Of a stretch of 64,000 nt of DNA, positions 8,289-16,506 are shown piece by piece. How positions within the stretch are numbered: the first letter of the stretch is position 1; every line of letters starts with the position of its first letter. The translations under genes were made by a program, and so were the position numbers. The stretch is from Phytohabitans aurantiacus (lineage in GTDB: Bacteria > Actinomycetota > Actinomycetes > Mycobacteriales > Micromonosporaceae). Below the pieces are notes generated by a model. That model saw nothing but the letters and a program-made list of their open reading frames with translations. It did not search any database and was not told where the DNA came from. Location: the NCBI RefSeq assembly GCF_027923225.1, contig NZ_BSDI01000022.1, forward strand, positions 50,482-114,481, given 5' to 3'.

Positions 8289-9292
8289 TTCGGAGTCGCC
8301 TCCAGGACGCTCTCGCTCGGCACGCCGGGTTGCGGCTCGGGATACCGCACCCCGACGACCGTGAAGCCGGCCTGCTCGATCAGGTCGCGGTACTCCTCCT
8401 CGCTACGCTCGCGGCCGCCGTTCAGCAGCGTCATGAGCATGCTGAGGAAGAGGTTCATCGGGTCCGGGTCGCCGCCGTCGACCAGCCGCTCGGCGACGAG
8501 CAGCCGGGCGGTGGGTGGCATCGCGGCCCGGATGGTGGACAGGATCGTGACGACGTCGTCGTCGTTCCAGTTGTGCAGCGCCCGGGTGATCAGGTAGAGG
8601 TCGCCGCCCTCGGGCGCGCTGTCGAAGAAGCTTCCCTCGACGAAGGAGCAGCGCCGGGCGACCTCCGCGGCCATCGTCTCCTTCGCCAGCCGGATCGCCG
8701 GTGGCTGCTCGAAAAGCACGCCCCGCATGTGCGGATGCAGGTCGAGCAGGTACGAGATGAGGTTGCCGTGCCCGCCGGCGACGTCGACGACGGTCCGTAC
8801 CTCGGACATGTCGTACCCGGCCAGGATCGCCTTGAGCTGCGGTGAGTCGTGCAGTTGGAGCTTGTACGCGTCGTCGGGCCGGTTGAAGATTCCGCCGCCG
8901 TGTACCTTCTCCCAGGCGGGACGCCCGGTGCGCGCCGTGTGCATGATCTCGGCGAGCAGCGGCCCGTTCCGTTCCACGCTCCGGATGAACGAGCCGTAGC
9001 GCGACTCGGGTACGTCCTTGCGCATCCGCTGGCCGGCGTCGGTCAGCGCGAAGAAGCGCGGCGGGGCCTCGATGAACAACCCCAGCCCGGCACCGGTGCG
9101 CATGAGCTGCAGCAGCGCGTCCGGGTGCGCCTCGGTCGCCTCGGCGATCTGCTTGGTGTGCAGCGTCTTGTCGCCAAGGACATCGGCGACGCCGAGCACC
9201 GCGAGCGCGTATCCGACGTGGGTGAACATGCTGCCGGTGAGCATCGTCTTGATGGGATCGGCGATCCCGGCCTCTGCCGGTCGTCCAGTCAT
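8285..9292 (-). CDS. SAM-dependent O-methyltransferase
   Basis: The 335-residue protein has the two-domain plan of plant/actinomycete small-molecule O-methyltransferases (TcmO/DnrK-like). It has an N-terminal dimerisation helix bundle with a winged helix (EATEAHPDALLQLMRTGAGLG), then a Rossmann domain. The SAM loop VVDVAGGHGNLISYLL is near residue 175, and ALHNWNDDDV near residue 245 keeps the catalytic histidine position. ATG 9292 is preceded by GGAAGGAAGG, so I prefer it to the GTG at 9313. It overlaps the P450 start. It likely methylates a phenol of the aromatic polyketide, in contrast to the His-lacking paralogue at 16507. Confidence 0.9.
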   Translation of the reverse strand: MTGRPAEAGIADPIKTMLTGSMFTHVGYALAVLGVADVLGDKTLHTKQIAEATEAHPDALLQLMRTGAGLGLFIEAPPRFFALTDAGQRMRKDVPESRYGSFIRSVERNGPLLAEIMHTARTGRPAWEKVHGGGIFNRPDDAYKLQLHDSPQLKAILAGYDMSEVRTVVDVAGGHGNLISYLLDLHPHMRGVLFEQPPAIRLAKETMAAEVARRCSFVEGSFFDSAPEGGDLYLITRALHNWNDDDVVTILSTIRAAMPPTARLLVAERLVDGGDPDPMNLFLSMLMTLLNGGRERSEEEYRDLIEQAGFTVVGVRYPEPQPGVPSESVLEATPK

Positions 9293-9337
9293 TAGCTGCC
9301 TTCCTTCCGCCACGGGTCGGGGCGACCGATGCCAGGC

Positions 9338-9366
9338 TGCGGTCCGCGGCTAGTGCGCGGACCGCA
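9338..9366. terminator. Hairpin between the MFS exporter and methyltransferase genes
   Basis: Perfect 11-bp arms, TGCGGTCCGCG (9338-9348) and CGCGGACCGCA (9356-9366), flank a 7-base loop in the 94-bp gap between two same-strand genes. It may terminate or attenuate transcription of the downstream methyltransferase and P450 genes. Confidence 0.65.
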
Positions 9367-9386
9367 CGGCACTGGAGTGCGAGGAA

Positions 9387-10874
9387 TCAGGCACGCGCGG
9401 GCTCCTCGGGCGCGGCGGACGGCCGCGCGGGAGCCGGCGCGCGCATCGGGAGCAGCATGGCGGTACCGATCATCGCCGCGGTCAGCACGAAGGCCAGCCA
9501 GAAGGTGTCGTTGAACGCGCCGGCCAGCCTCGCCGGATCGGGCGAGCCGCCGTCCAGGTGCCGGTCGACGTTGCGCGACAGCACGACCGCGTACAGGGCC
9601 GCGCCGAAGGAGGCGCCGACCTGGCGCTGGATGCCGTACGCGCTGCTCGCCCGGGGCACGTCCGCCTTGGGCAGGGAGATGTACGTGGCGACCATGTTCG
9701 GCGTCATCGTCGCGCCCATGCCCAGGCCGCTCACGTAGAGCGCGATGGCGAGCAGCGGGTAGCCGGTGTCCGGGCCGATCCGGGTGTACGCGAGCGTGCC
9801 GAGCAGCGCGCAGCCCAGCCCGATCAGCATCGGACGGCGGGGGCCGAGCCGGTCGGTGAGCCGCCCGGCGATCGGCATGGCGGTGGCCGCGCCGAGGCCG
9901 AGCGGCATCAGCAGCAGGCCGGTGTCGAGTGCGCCGTTCCCGCGCACCGACTGGAAGTAGAGCGGCAGGAGCAGCAGCGCCCCGTACATCGCGGCGGCCA
10001 GCAGCAGCGTGTTGGCCGAGGCGGCGGCGAAGACCTTGTTGGTGTACAGGCGTACGTCGATGATGGCGGCGTCGCCGCGGGCGCGGCTGTAGACGGTGAA
10101 ACCGGCCAGCAGCGCGAGGCCGGCAGCCAGGCAGGCGATCGTCGTCGACCCGGTGAAGCCGCCGGCGGAGGCGGCACGGGACAGGCCGTAGAGGGTGGCC
10201 ACCAGGCCGCTTGCGAGCAGTACGAGCCCGGGTACGTCCAGCCGCTTGCCCTTGCGTGCCGGTGGCGTGGCGGGCAGGAGGGTGAGCGCCAGGGCGAGCG
10301 CGACCAGCCCGGTCGGCAGGTTGACGAAGAAGATCCAGCGCCAGCCGACCTCCTGCACGACGAGGCCGCCGAGGATCGGCCCGAGCACCGGGCCCAGCAC
10401 CATGGGCACGCTCAGGATGCCCATCACCCGGCCCATCCGCCGCGGCCCGGCCGAGACGACGAGCAGCGCCTGTCCGACCGGCATCATCATGCCGCCGGCG
10501 AGGCCCTGCACCACCCGGAACGCGATGAGGCTCTCGATGTTCCAGGCGAGGCCCGAGAGCACGGAGCCGGCGGTGAACCCGGTGACCGCGACGAGCCAGG
10601 CCGTCCTGGCGCCGTACCGGTCGGTCGCCCAGCCGCTGAGCGGTATCACGACGGCCAGGGCGAGGAGGTACGCGGTCACCACCCACTGAACCGTCGACAG
10701 TGGAGCGTGTAGCTGCCGGCTCAGCTCGTCGAGTGCGACGATCACGACGGTGGTGTCGAAGACCGACATGATCACACCGGCTACCACCGTCAGCGTCAGC
10801 AGGTAGATGCGGCGGTCCAGCTTCTCGGGTGCGTCACCGGTGGTGTCCGGGGACGCGGCGGCCCGTTCGGTCAC
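9387..10874 (-). CDS. MFS drug exporter, DHA2 (14-TM, EmrB/QacA) family
   Basis: The product is a 495-residue polytopic transporter. It carries the DHA2 hallmarks: VVIVALDELSRQLHAPLSTVQWVVTAYLLALAVVIPLSGWATDRYGAR (motifs D1 and A) and VLGPVLGPILGGLV (motif C, antiporter signature). About 14 helices are predicted. I placed the start at GTG 10874, where the sequence VTERAAASPDTTGD follows GAAGGGAA; an ORF extension to 10922 lacks a ribosome-binding site. It is the first gene of the reverse operon and diverges from the core PKS operon. It is therefore a plausible proton-driven exporter and self-resistance gene for the polyketide. Confidence 0.9.
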   Translation of the reverse strand: MTERAAASPDTTGDAPEKLDRRIYLLTLTVVAGVIMSVFDTTVVIVALDELSRQLHAPLSTVQWVVTAYLLALAVVIPLSGWATDRYGARTAWLVAVTGFTAGSVLSGLAWNIESLIAFRVVQGLAGGMMMPVGQALLVVSAGPRRMGRVMGILSVPMVLGPVLGPILGGLVVQEVGWRWIFFVNLPTGLVALALALTLLPATPPARKGKRLDVPGLVLLASGLVATLYGLSRAASAGGFTGSTTIACLAAGLALLAGFTVYSRARGDAAIIDVRLYTNKVFAAASANTLLLAAAMYGALLLLPLYFQSVRGNGALDTGLLLMPLGLGAATAMPIAGRLTDRLGPRRPMLIGLGCALLGTLAYTRIGPDTGYPLLAIALYVSGLGMGATMTPNMVATYISLPKADVPRASSAYGIQRQVGASFGAALYAVVLSRNVDRHLDGGSPDPARLAGAFNDTFWLAFVLTAAMIGTAMLLPMRAPAPARPSAAPEEPARA

Positions 10875-10984
10875 GATCGACGGTTCCCTTCGCTCGAGCG
10901 GCGGTCCGGGTGCCGGGCCCACCCCGCGAGCCGGCGCTCAGGACCGAGGTCACGCGATTTTGCGTCACGCCCCACACCCAGCCG

Positions 10985-11002
10985 TCGAGGCGGAATCGAC
11001 CG
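10985..11002 (+). promoter_or_regulatory. Possible SARP heptamer pair in the divergent control region
   Basis: In the 255-bp gap between the MFS gene and the core PKS operon, TCGAGGC (10985-10991) and TCGACCG (10996-11002) are spaced 11 bp apart. SARP activators of the DnrI type bind TCGAGSN-like heptamers with this 11-bp period. The downstream -10 box is not clear, so the site is a candidate only. Confidence 0.35.
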
Positions 11003-11129
11003 GACGGCGGCGGCCGCTCTAGAGCCACTCGATCGGCGTGCTAGACGGTGCGCCGAGCGTGGTTGGTGCTCAGCACCCGGCCGGGCGACGAGCCACAGCG
11101 GCCCGGCAGCCACAGCGAGGAGACAGTCA

Positions 11130-11561
11130 GTGTCCGGTACGCACATCAAGAAGGTCGCGCTTGACGACGTGGCGGTCAACCGTCGCCGCGGCGGCGAGAT
11201 CCGCGTGCTGCTCAGTCCGAAGACCGTCCAGTCCACCTCCGGCTTCTTCGGCGTACTCACCCTGGCGCCGGGTGAGTTCGTCTCCGAGCACTACCACCCG
11301 TACTCGGAGGAGTTCATCTACGTCTCCGCCGGCAGCCTGCTGGTGCGGATCGACGGCGATCAGGAGCTGACGCTGCGCGCCGGTGAAGGGCTCATGGTGC
11401 CCAAGAACGTCCGGCACCGGGTGACGAACGTGGGGACGGTGCCGGCGGTCGTGCCGTTCCACCTCAGCCCGCTGGCGCCGCGGCCGGAGCTCGGCCATGT
11501 CGACACCGAGGAGCTGCCTGCGGCGTCGGAGCCGCAGGTCGAGGTGGGAGGGTCGGCGTGA
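11130..11561 (+). CDS. Cupin-fold polyketide cyclase (TcmJ-like)
   Basis: The 143-residue protein has a single cupin barrel. The metal-site motif includes GEFVSEHYHPYSEEFIYV (H-x-H-type histidines with Glu) near residue 50, and the second cupin motif EGLMVPKNVRHRV is near residue 90. Small cupins next to KS-alpha occur in many tetracenomycin- and pentangular-type clusters and are grouped as cyclases. The GTG start follows AGCGAGGAGACAGTCA. Its stop overlaps the KS-alpha GTG (GTGA). It is the first gene of the core operon, directly downstream of the putative SARP site. Confidence 0.85.
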   Translation: MSGTHIKKVALDDVAVNRRRGGEIRVLLSPKTVQSTSGFFGVLTLAPGEFVSEHYHPYSEEFIYVSAGSLLVRIDGDQELTLRAGEGLMVPKNVRHRVTNVGTVPAVVPFHLSPLAPRPELGHVDTEELPAASEPQVEVGGSA

Positions 11562-12844
11562 CCACACCGGCGACCCTCCGCAATGGACGGCCGCGGGTCG
11601 CCATCACGGGGCTGGGGGTCGTGGCTCCGGGCGGCATCGGGGTCAAGGCGTTCTGGGACCTGCTGACCTCCGGCCGCACCGCGACCCGCTCGATCAGCCT
11701 CTTCGACGCGACCGGCTTCCGGTCCCGGGTCGCGGCGGAGTGTGACTTCTACCCGGAAGAGGAAGGGCTGAGCCCGCAGGAGATCCGGCGGCTGGACCGC
11801 GCGGCTCAGTTCGGGCTGGTCTGCGTGCGGGACGCGATCGCGGACAGCGGCGTGGCCGGGCTGGTGCCGCCGGAGCGGATCGGCGTGAGCATCGGCAGCG
11901 CCGTGGGCTGCACCATGCGGCTCGAGGACGAGTACGTCGTGCTCAGCAACGGTGGCGAGAAGTGGCTGGTCGACCCGGCGTACCTGGTACCGCACGCCTA
12001 CGACTACATGGTGCCGAGCACGATCGCGGCCGAGGCGGCGCGGGCGGCCGGCGCTGAGGGGCCGGTGGCGCTCATCTCCACCGGTTGCACCGCCGGGCTG
12101 GACTCGATCGGGCACGGGCTGCGCCTGCTGTACGAGAACTCGGCCGACCTGGTGATCGCCGGTGCGGCCGACGCGCCGCTCTCGCCGATCACGGCGGCCT
12201 GCTTCGACGCGATCAAGGCGACCTCGCCGGACAACGACGACCCCGAGCACGCCTCCCGGCCGTTCGACCTCAACCGGCACGGGTTCGTGCTCGGCGAGGG
12301 CGCGGCCGTGCTGGTGCTGGAGCGCCTCGACGACGCGCGGGCACGGGGCGCCCGGATCTACGGCGAGATCGTCGGCTTCGCCAGCCGCAGCAACGCCTTC
12401 CACATGACCGGCCTCAAGCCGGACGGCCGGGAGATGGCCGAGGCCATCACCGTGGCGATGGCCCAGAACGGCGTGGCACCCGAAGACATCGACTACATCA
12501 ACGCGCACGGCTCGGGCACCAAGCAGAACGACCGGCACGAGACCGCGGCGTTCAAGCGGAGCCTCGGCCAGCGGGCGTACGAGGTACCGGTGAGCTCGAT
12601 CAAGTCGATGATCGGCCACTCGCTCGGCGCGATCGGCTCGATCGAGGTGGCGGCCTGCGCGCTGGCGCTGACCCACCAGGTCGTACCTCCGACGGCGAAC
12701 CTGCACACGCCCGATCCCGAGTGCGATCTTGACTACGTGCCGCTGACGGCCCGCGACCAGGAGCTCGACATGGTGTTGAGCGTCGGCAGCGGGTTCGGTG
12801 GGTTCCAGTCGGCGATGGTAGTCGCGAGGGGCAGTGCGGCATGA
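11558..12844 (+). CDS. Ketosynthase alpha of the minimal type II PKS
   Basis: The 428-residue KS-alpha catalyses decarboxylative chain extension on ACP. The active-site Cys is about residue 177 in ISTGCTAGLDSIGHG. The His motifs are NAHGSGTKQNDRHE near residue 313 and GHSLGAIGSIE near residue 350. GTG 11558 overlaps the cupin stop, and its own stop overlaps the KS-beta ATG, ensuring equimolar translation of the heterodimer. The order KS-alpha, KS-beta, ACP is canonical. Together with KS-beta it sets the carbon backbone; the absence of a ketoreductase gene points to an unreduced chain. Confidence 0.97.
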   Translation: MTTPATLRNGRPRVAITGLGVVAPGGIGVKAFWDLLTSGRTATRSISLFDATGFRSRVAAECDFYPEEEGLSPQEIRRLDRAAQFGLVCVRDAIADSGVAGLVPPERIGVSIGSAVGCTMRLEDEYVVLSNGGEKWLVDPAYLVPHAYDYMVPSTIAAEAARAAGAEGPVALISTGCTAGLDSIGHGLRLLYENSADLVIAGAADAPLSPITAACFDAIKATSPDNDDPEHASRPFDLNRHGFVLGEGAAVLVLERLDDARARGARIYGEIVGFASRSNAFHMTGLKPDGREMAEAITVAMAQNGVAPEDIDYINAHGSGTKQNDRHETAAFKRSLGQRAYEVPVSSIKSMIGHSLGAIGSIEVAACALALTHQVVPPTANLHTPDPECDLDYVPLTARDQELDMVLSVGSGFGGFQSAMVVARGSAA

Positions 12845-14061
12845 GCACCGGCACGGTCGTCACCGGGCTCGGTATCGTCGCGCCGGGTGGCTTCGGTGCC
12901 GCGGAGTACTGGGCGTTCGTCCTCGCCGGGCGCAGCGCGATCGGCCCGATCACCCGGTTCGACCCGAGCCCCTACCCGACCCGGCTCGCCGGTGAGGTGC
13001 GTGGCTTCGTCGCCGAGGAGCGGGTCCCCGGCCGGATCGTCGTGCAGACCGACCAGTGGACCCATCTCGGGCTGGCCGCGACGGATCTGGCCCTCGCCGA
13101 CGCGCGACTGGAACCGGCGGCGGTGCCCGAGTACGAGATGGCCGTCGTTACCGCGAGCTCCTCGGGAGGTACGGAGTTCGGCCAGCGGGAGATCCAGAGC
13201 CTGTGGCGGCGCGGTCCGCAGTTCGTCGGCGCCTACCAGTCGATCGCCTGGTTCTACGCGGCGACCACCGGGCAGATCTCCATCCGGCACGGCATGCGCG
13301 GCCCGTGCGGGGTGGTCTGCACGGAGCAGGCCGGCGGCCTCGACGCGCTCGCACAGGCCCGCCGGCTGGTGCGGGACGGGTCGCGGATGGTGCTCACCGG
13401 CGGCACCGACGCGTCGCTGTGCCCGTACGGGCTGACCGCGCAGCTCGCCAGCGGCCGGCTCAGCCGGAGCCAGGACGCGCTGCGGGCGTACGTGCCGTTC
13501 GACGCGCAGGCCGGCGGCTACGTGCCCGGCGAGGGCGGGGCCATCCTCGTGGTGGAGGACGAGCGGGCCGCGCTCGCCCGCGGCGCGCGCGCGTACGGCA
13601 CGGTGGCGGGCTACGGTGCGACGTTCGACCCGGCACCGGAGACCGGCCGCGAACCGGGCCTGCGGCGCGCGGCCGAGCTGGCGCTGGCCGACGCGGGGAT
13701 CGGGCCGGATCGGATCGACGTCGTCTTCGCCGACGCGGTCGGCCTGCCCGAGCTGGACCGGCAGGAGGCCGCGGCGATCACGGCGATCTTTGGCCCGTAC
13801 GGCGTCCCGGTGACCGCGCCGAAGACGATGAGCGGCCGCCTGTACGCCGGCGGTGCCGCCCTGGACGTGGCGGTCGCGCTGCTGTCCATCCGCGACGGCG
13901 TCATCCCGCCCACCATCGGGATCCTGCGCCAGGCCGAGGAGTGCGAGCTGGACCTGGTGCGGGATCGCGCGCGTCCGGCTTCGGTCTCCACGGCGCTCGT
14001 GCTCGCGCGCGGGTACGGCGGCTTCAACGCGGCCGCTGTCGTGACCGCGCCGAGCCTGTGA
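12841..14061 (+). CDS. Ketosynthase beta (chain length factor)
   Basis: The 406-residue partner of KS-alpha has the same thiolase fold. The nucleophilic Cys is replaced by Gln (about residue 163) in VVCTEQAGGLDA. This Gln is the diagnostic chain-length-factor substitution, which primes by decarboxylating malonyl-ACP. The overlap ATGA with KS-alpha is seen directly. Chain length is governed by interface residues that I cannot align reliably here, so I do not assign a decaketide, dodecaketide or tridecaketide. A KSIII is absent, consistent with acetate priming from malonyl-ACP by this subunit. Confidence 0.96.
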   Translation: MSTGTVVTGLGIVAPGGFGAAEYWAFVLAGRSAIGPITRFDPSPYPTRLAGEVRGFVAEERVPGRIVVQTDQWTHLGLAATDLALADARLEPAAVPEYEMAVVTASSSGGTEFGQREIQSLWRRGPQFVGAYQSIAWFYAATTGQISIRHGMRGPCGVVCTEQAGGLDALAQARRLVRDGSRMVLTGGTDASLCPYGLTAQLASGRLSRSQDALRAYVPFDAQAGGYVPGEGGAILVVEDERAALARGARAYGTVAGYGATFDPAPETGREPGLRRAAELALADAGIGPDRIDVVFADAVGLPELDRQEAAAITAIFGPYGVPVTAPKTMSGRLYAGGAALDVAVALLSIRDGVIPPTIGILRQAEECELDLVRDRARPASVSTALVLARGYGGFNAAAVVTAPSL

Positions 14062-14088
14062 CCCACGACTGTCCATAGAGGAGGAAAG

Positions 14089-14343
14089 ATGGATCAGTTC
14101 ACGATCGACCACCTGATCCGCCTGCTGCGGAGCGCCGGCGGCGTGGCGGACGGCGTCGAGCTCAACGCGGGCATCGTCGACGAGGCCTACACCGATCTCG
14201 GCTACGACTCGCTCGCGCTGCTGGAGATGTCCGCCAAGATCCAGCAGGAGTTCGGCGTGGCGATACCCGACGAGGACGTCACCGAGCTCAAGACCCCGCG
14301 GCAGACCATCGACTACCTCAACGACCGGATGAGCCCCATCTGA
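14089..14343 (+). CDS. Acyl carrier protein of the minimal PKS
   Basis: The 84-residue ACP carries the growing polyketide. The phosphopantetheine serine is Ser41 in DLGYDSLALLEM. Its length, the acidic helix II (EMSAKIQQEFGVAIPDEDV) and its position right after KS-beta are all typical. A strong GAGGAGGAAAG ribosome-binding site precedes ATG 14089. No phosphopantetheinyl transferase gene is present in the window, so activation must be by a housekeeping enzyme. Confidence 0.96.
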   Translation: MDQFTIDHLIRLLRSAGGVADGVELNAGIVDEAYTDLGYDSLALLEMSAKIQQEFGVAIPDEDVTELKTPRQTIDYLNDRMSPI

Positions 14344-14365
14344 CCTACCGCAGGGAGTGAGGACC

Positions 14366-14830
14366 GTGCCAGGACACACCGAGAACGAGATAGTCATCGA
14401 CGCGCCACTGGATCTGGTCTGGGACATGACCAACGACGTGGAGTCGTGGCCCGATCTGTTCAGTGAGTACAGCAAGGCGGAGATCCTGGAGCGGGACGGT
14501 GACACGATCCGGTTCCGCCTGACGATGCACCCGGACCCGCAGGGCAACGCCTGGAGCTGGGTGTCGGAGCGCACGCCCGACCGGGAGAAGCTCATCGTGC
14601 GGGCGCGCCGCGTCGAGCCGGGCTGGTTCGAGTACATGGACATCTTCTGGGCCTACGAGCAGACCGACCACGGCGTCCGTCTCAAGTGGATCCAGGACTT
14701 CCACATGCGAGCCGACTCCCCGGTGGACGATGCCGCGATGACGGATCGTCTGAACAAGGGGACGAGCGTCCAGCTGCCCCTGATCAAGGAGCGGGTGGAG
14801 GCGGCCGCGCGCTCGGCTGCGGCCACCTGA
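14366..14830 (+). CDS. Second single-domain polyketide aromatase/cyclase (SRPBCC fold)
   Basis: This 154-residue SRPBCC cyclase parallels the one at 4475: ENEIVIDAPLDLVWDMTNDVESWPDLFSEYSKAEILERDGDTIRFRL, ending in LPLIKERVEAAARS. Its place right after the ACP is the classic position of the first-ring aromatase (TcmN N-terminal domain, WhiE ORFVI). I prefer GTG 14366, preceded by GGGAGTGAGGA, over GTG 14357, which lies within that ribosome-binding site. The two related cyclases probably act on different rings or form a pair. Which acts first is not decidable from sequence. Confidence 0.88.
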   Translation: MPGHTENEIVIDAPLDLVWDMTNDVESWPDLFSEYSKAEILERDGDTIRFRLTMHPDPQGNAWSWVSERTPDREKLIVRARRVEPGWFEYMDIFWAYEQTDHGVRLKWIQDFHMRADSPVDDAAMTDRLNKGTSVQLPLIKERVEAAARSAAAT

Positions 14831-14864
14831 GTGGTACAAGTCGCGAGACCCATAGGAGTCCACA

Positions 14865-15209
14865 ATGGATCCAACACTGATCGTCACCAATTTCAAGCCG
14901 GGTTCGGAGAGGGAGATCGCCCGGCTGTTCGCCCAATCCGACGCCACCGAGCTGCCGGACCTGATCGGGGTGCAGAGCCGGCGGCTGTACACGTTCCACG
15001 ACGTCTACATCCACCTCGTGCAGGGAGTGGAGCGGAAGGTCGACGCCAACGTCACGCGGCTGCACGACCACCCGCTGTTCCAGGAGATCAGCAAGGCCCT
15101 CGACGACTACATCATCCCGTTCACGGGCCGGTGGGGCAGCGTCGAGCAGGCGTCCGCGAAGCAGTTCTACCACTGGGAGCGCGGGCTCGGCGTGATCCAG
15201 CAGCCGTGA
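14865..15209 (+). CDS. TcmI-type polyketide cyclase
   Basis: The 114-residue protein matches the ferredoxin-like TcmI/SchA-CurD cyclase family: LIVTNFKPGSEREIARLFAQSD at the start, GVQSRRLYTFHDVYIHLVQG in the middle, and HPLFQEISKALDDYI followed by QFYHWERG at the end. These enzymes close a late ring (in tetracenomycin, the fourth) of the polyphenol. The length equals that of TcmI family members. The ribosome-binding site is weak (AGGAGTCCACA). Presence of TcmI plus SRPBCC and cupin cyclases is the usual set for tetracenomycin and pentangular frameworks. Confidence 0.9.
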   Translation: MDPTLIVTNFKPGSEREIARLFAQSDATELPDLIGVQSRRLYTFHDVYIHLVQGVERKVDANVTRLHDHPLFQEISKALDDYIIPFTGRWGSVEQASAKQFYHWERGLGVIQQP

Positions 15210-15251
15210 CCGGCAGCCCTATCCAGAGCCAACTCAGGAGGATTGTCCACA

Positions 15252-16481
15252 ATGAACAACGGACATGAAGAGTACGACGTCATCGTGGTCGGAGGTGGAC
15301 CGGCCGGGTCCAGCGCCGCCGGTCTGCTGGCCCTGCAGGGCCACAGTGTCCTGCTTCTGGAGCGGGACAAGTTTCCCCGCTACCACATCGGCGAGTCCCT
15401 GATCACCGGCGTGCTGCCCACGCTCGCCCGGCTGGGACTGACCGAGCGGATGGAGGAGCTCGGCTTCCAGCGCAAGTACGGCGGCAGCCTGCTGTGGGGC
15501 AAGGGGCACTCCAAGCCGTGGACGTTCAAGTTCAGGGAGACCGGCAACGGCAAGTACGAGCACGCGTACCAGGTGCGCCGCGCCGACTTCGACGCGCTGC
15601 TGCTGGACCGGGCCCGGGAACTGGGCGTCGTGGTGCTGGAGGGCGCCTCGGTCAAGGAGCCGCTCTTCGACGGCGACCGGATGGTCGGTGTCCGGTACTC
15701 GCTGCGCAACGAGCCGAAGACCATCGACGTCAGCGGCAAGATCACTATCGACGCCAGTGGGCAGCAGCGTTGGCTGGGCCGCCACTTCGACATGGTCGAG
15801 TGGCACGAGGACCTGCGCAACATCGCCGCCTGGAGCTACTACCAGGGCGGGCTGCGGTACGAGGGTGAGACCGAGGGCAACATCCTCACCGAGAACCGGC
15901 CGCACGGCTGGCTCTGGTACATCCCGCTCAGCAAGGACATCACCAGCATCGGGTACGTCACGCCCTCCTCCCGCCTGGCCGAGTCCGGGCTCACCCCGGA
16001 GGCGATGCTGGACAAGCAGATCGCCGAGTCCTCCGAGGTCGCGCGGCTCACGGAGAACGCCCGCCGCGTCGACATCTACCGCACCGCGCGGGACTGGTCG
16101 TATGTCTGCGAGCGGTTCTCCGGCCCCGGGTACGCGCTGGTCGGCGACGCCGCCGCGTTCATCGACCCGTTGCTCTCCACCGGCGTGACGCTCGCCATGC
16201 GCGGCGGGAGCACGATCTCCCGGGCCGTGCACGAGGCGCTCGTCGACCCGGCCAAGGAGCGCGACACGCTGCAGACGTACGAGGACAGCTACCGCGACTT
16301 CCTCAACGCCCTGCTGGAGTTCGTGCGCTTCTTCTACGACCGCACGAAGGGCCAGAAGGACTACCACGTCGGTGCTCAGGCGATCATCGACCCGGACAAG
16401 CACTTCCCCGCCAATGTCGACTTCGTCACGCTCGTCTCCGGCCTGGCCCGTGGTGACGACGCCGTCGACGTTCCCAGCTGA
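15252..16481 (+). CDS. Flavin-dependent halogenase-family oxidoreductase
   Basis: The 409-residue FAD protein begins with a Rossmann dinucleotide motif (VVGGGPAGSSAAG). It carries the flavin-halogenase signature W-x-W-x-I-P as GWLWYIP (Trp220, Trp222, Pro225). A lysine at about residue 84 (LLWGKGHSKPW) sits where phenolic halogenases hold the catalytic Lys that relays HOCl. Together these suggest chlorination of a phenolic ring, using FADH2 from a separate reductase that is not in the window. ATG 15252 has GGAGGA nine bases upstream; the TTG at 15243 abuts the ribosome-binding site and is unlikely. Some relatives of this fold are hydroxylases, so halogenation is likely but not certain. Confidence 0.82.
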   Translation: MNNGHEEYDVIVVGGGPAGSSAAGLLALQGHSVLLLERDKFPRYHIGESLITGVLPTLARLGLTERMEELGFQRKYGGSLLWGKGHSKPWTFKFRETGNGKYEHAYQVRRADFDALLLDRARELGVVVLEGASVKEPLFDGDRMVGVRYSLRNEPKTIDVSGKITIDASGQQRWLGRHFDMVEWHEDLRNIAAWSYYQGGLRYEGETEGNILTENRPHGWLWYIPLSKDITSIGYVTPSSRLAESGLTPEAMLDKQIAESSEVARLTENARRVDIYRTARDWSYVCERFSGPGYALVGDAAAFIDPLLSTGVTLAMRGGSTISRAVHEALVDPAKERDTLQTYEDSYRDFLNALLEFVRFFYDRTKGQKDYHVGAQAIIDPDKHFPANVDFVTLVSGLARGDDAVDVPS

Positions 16482-16506
16482 CCGCGCCGTCCGAAAGGTG
16501 CCACCG

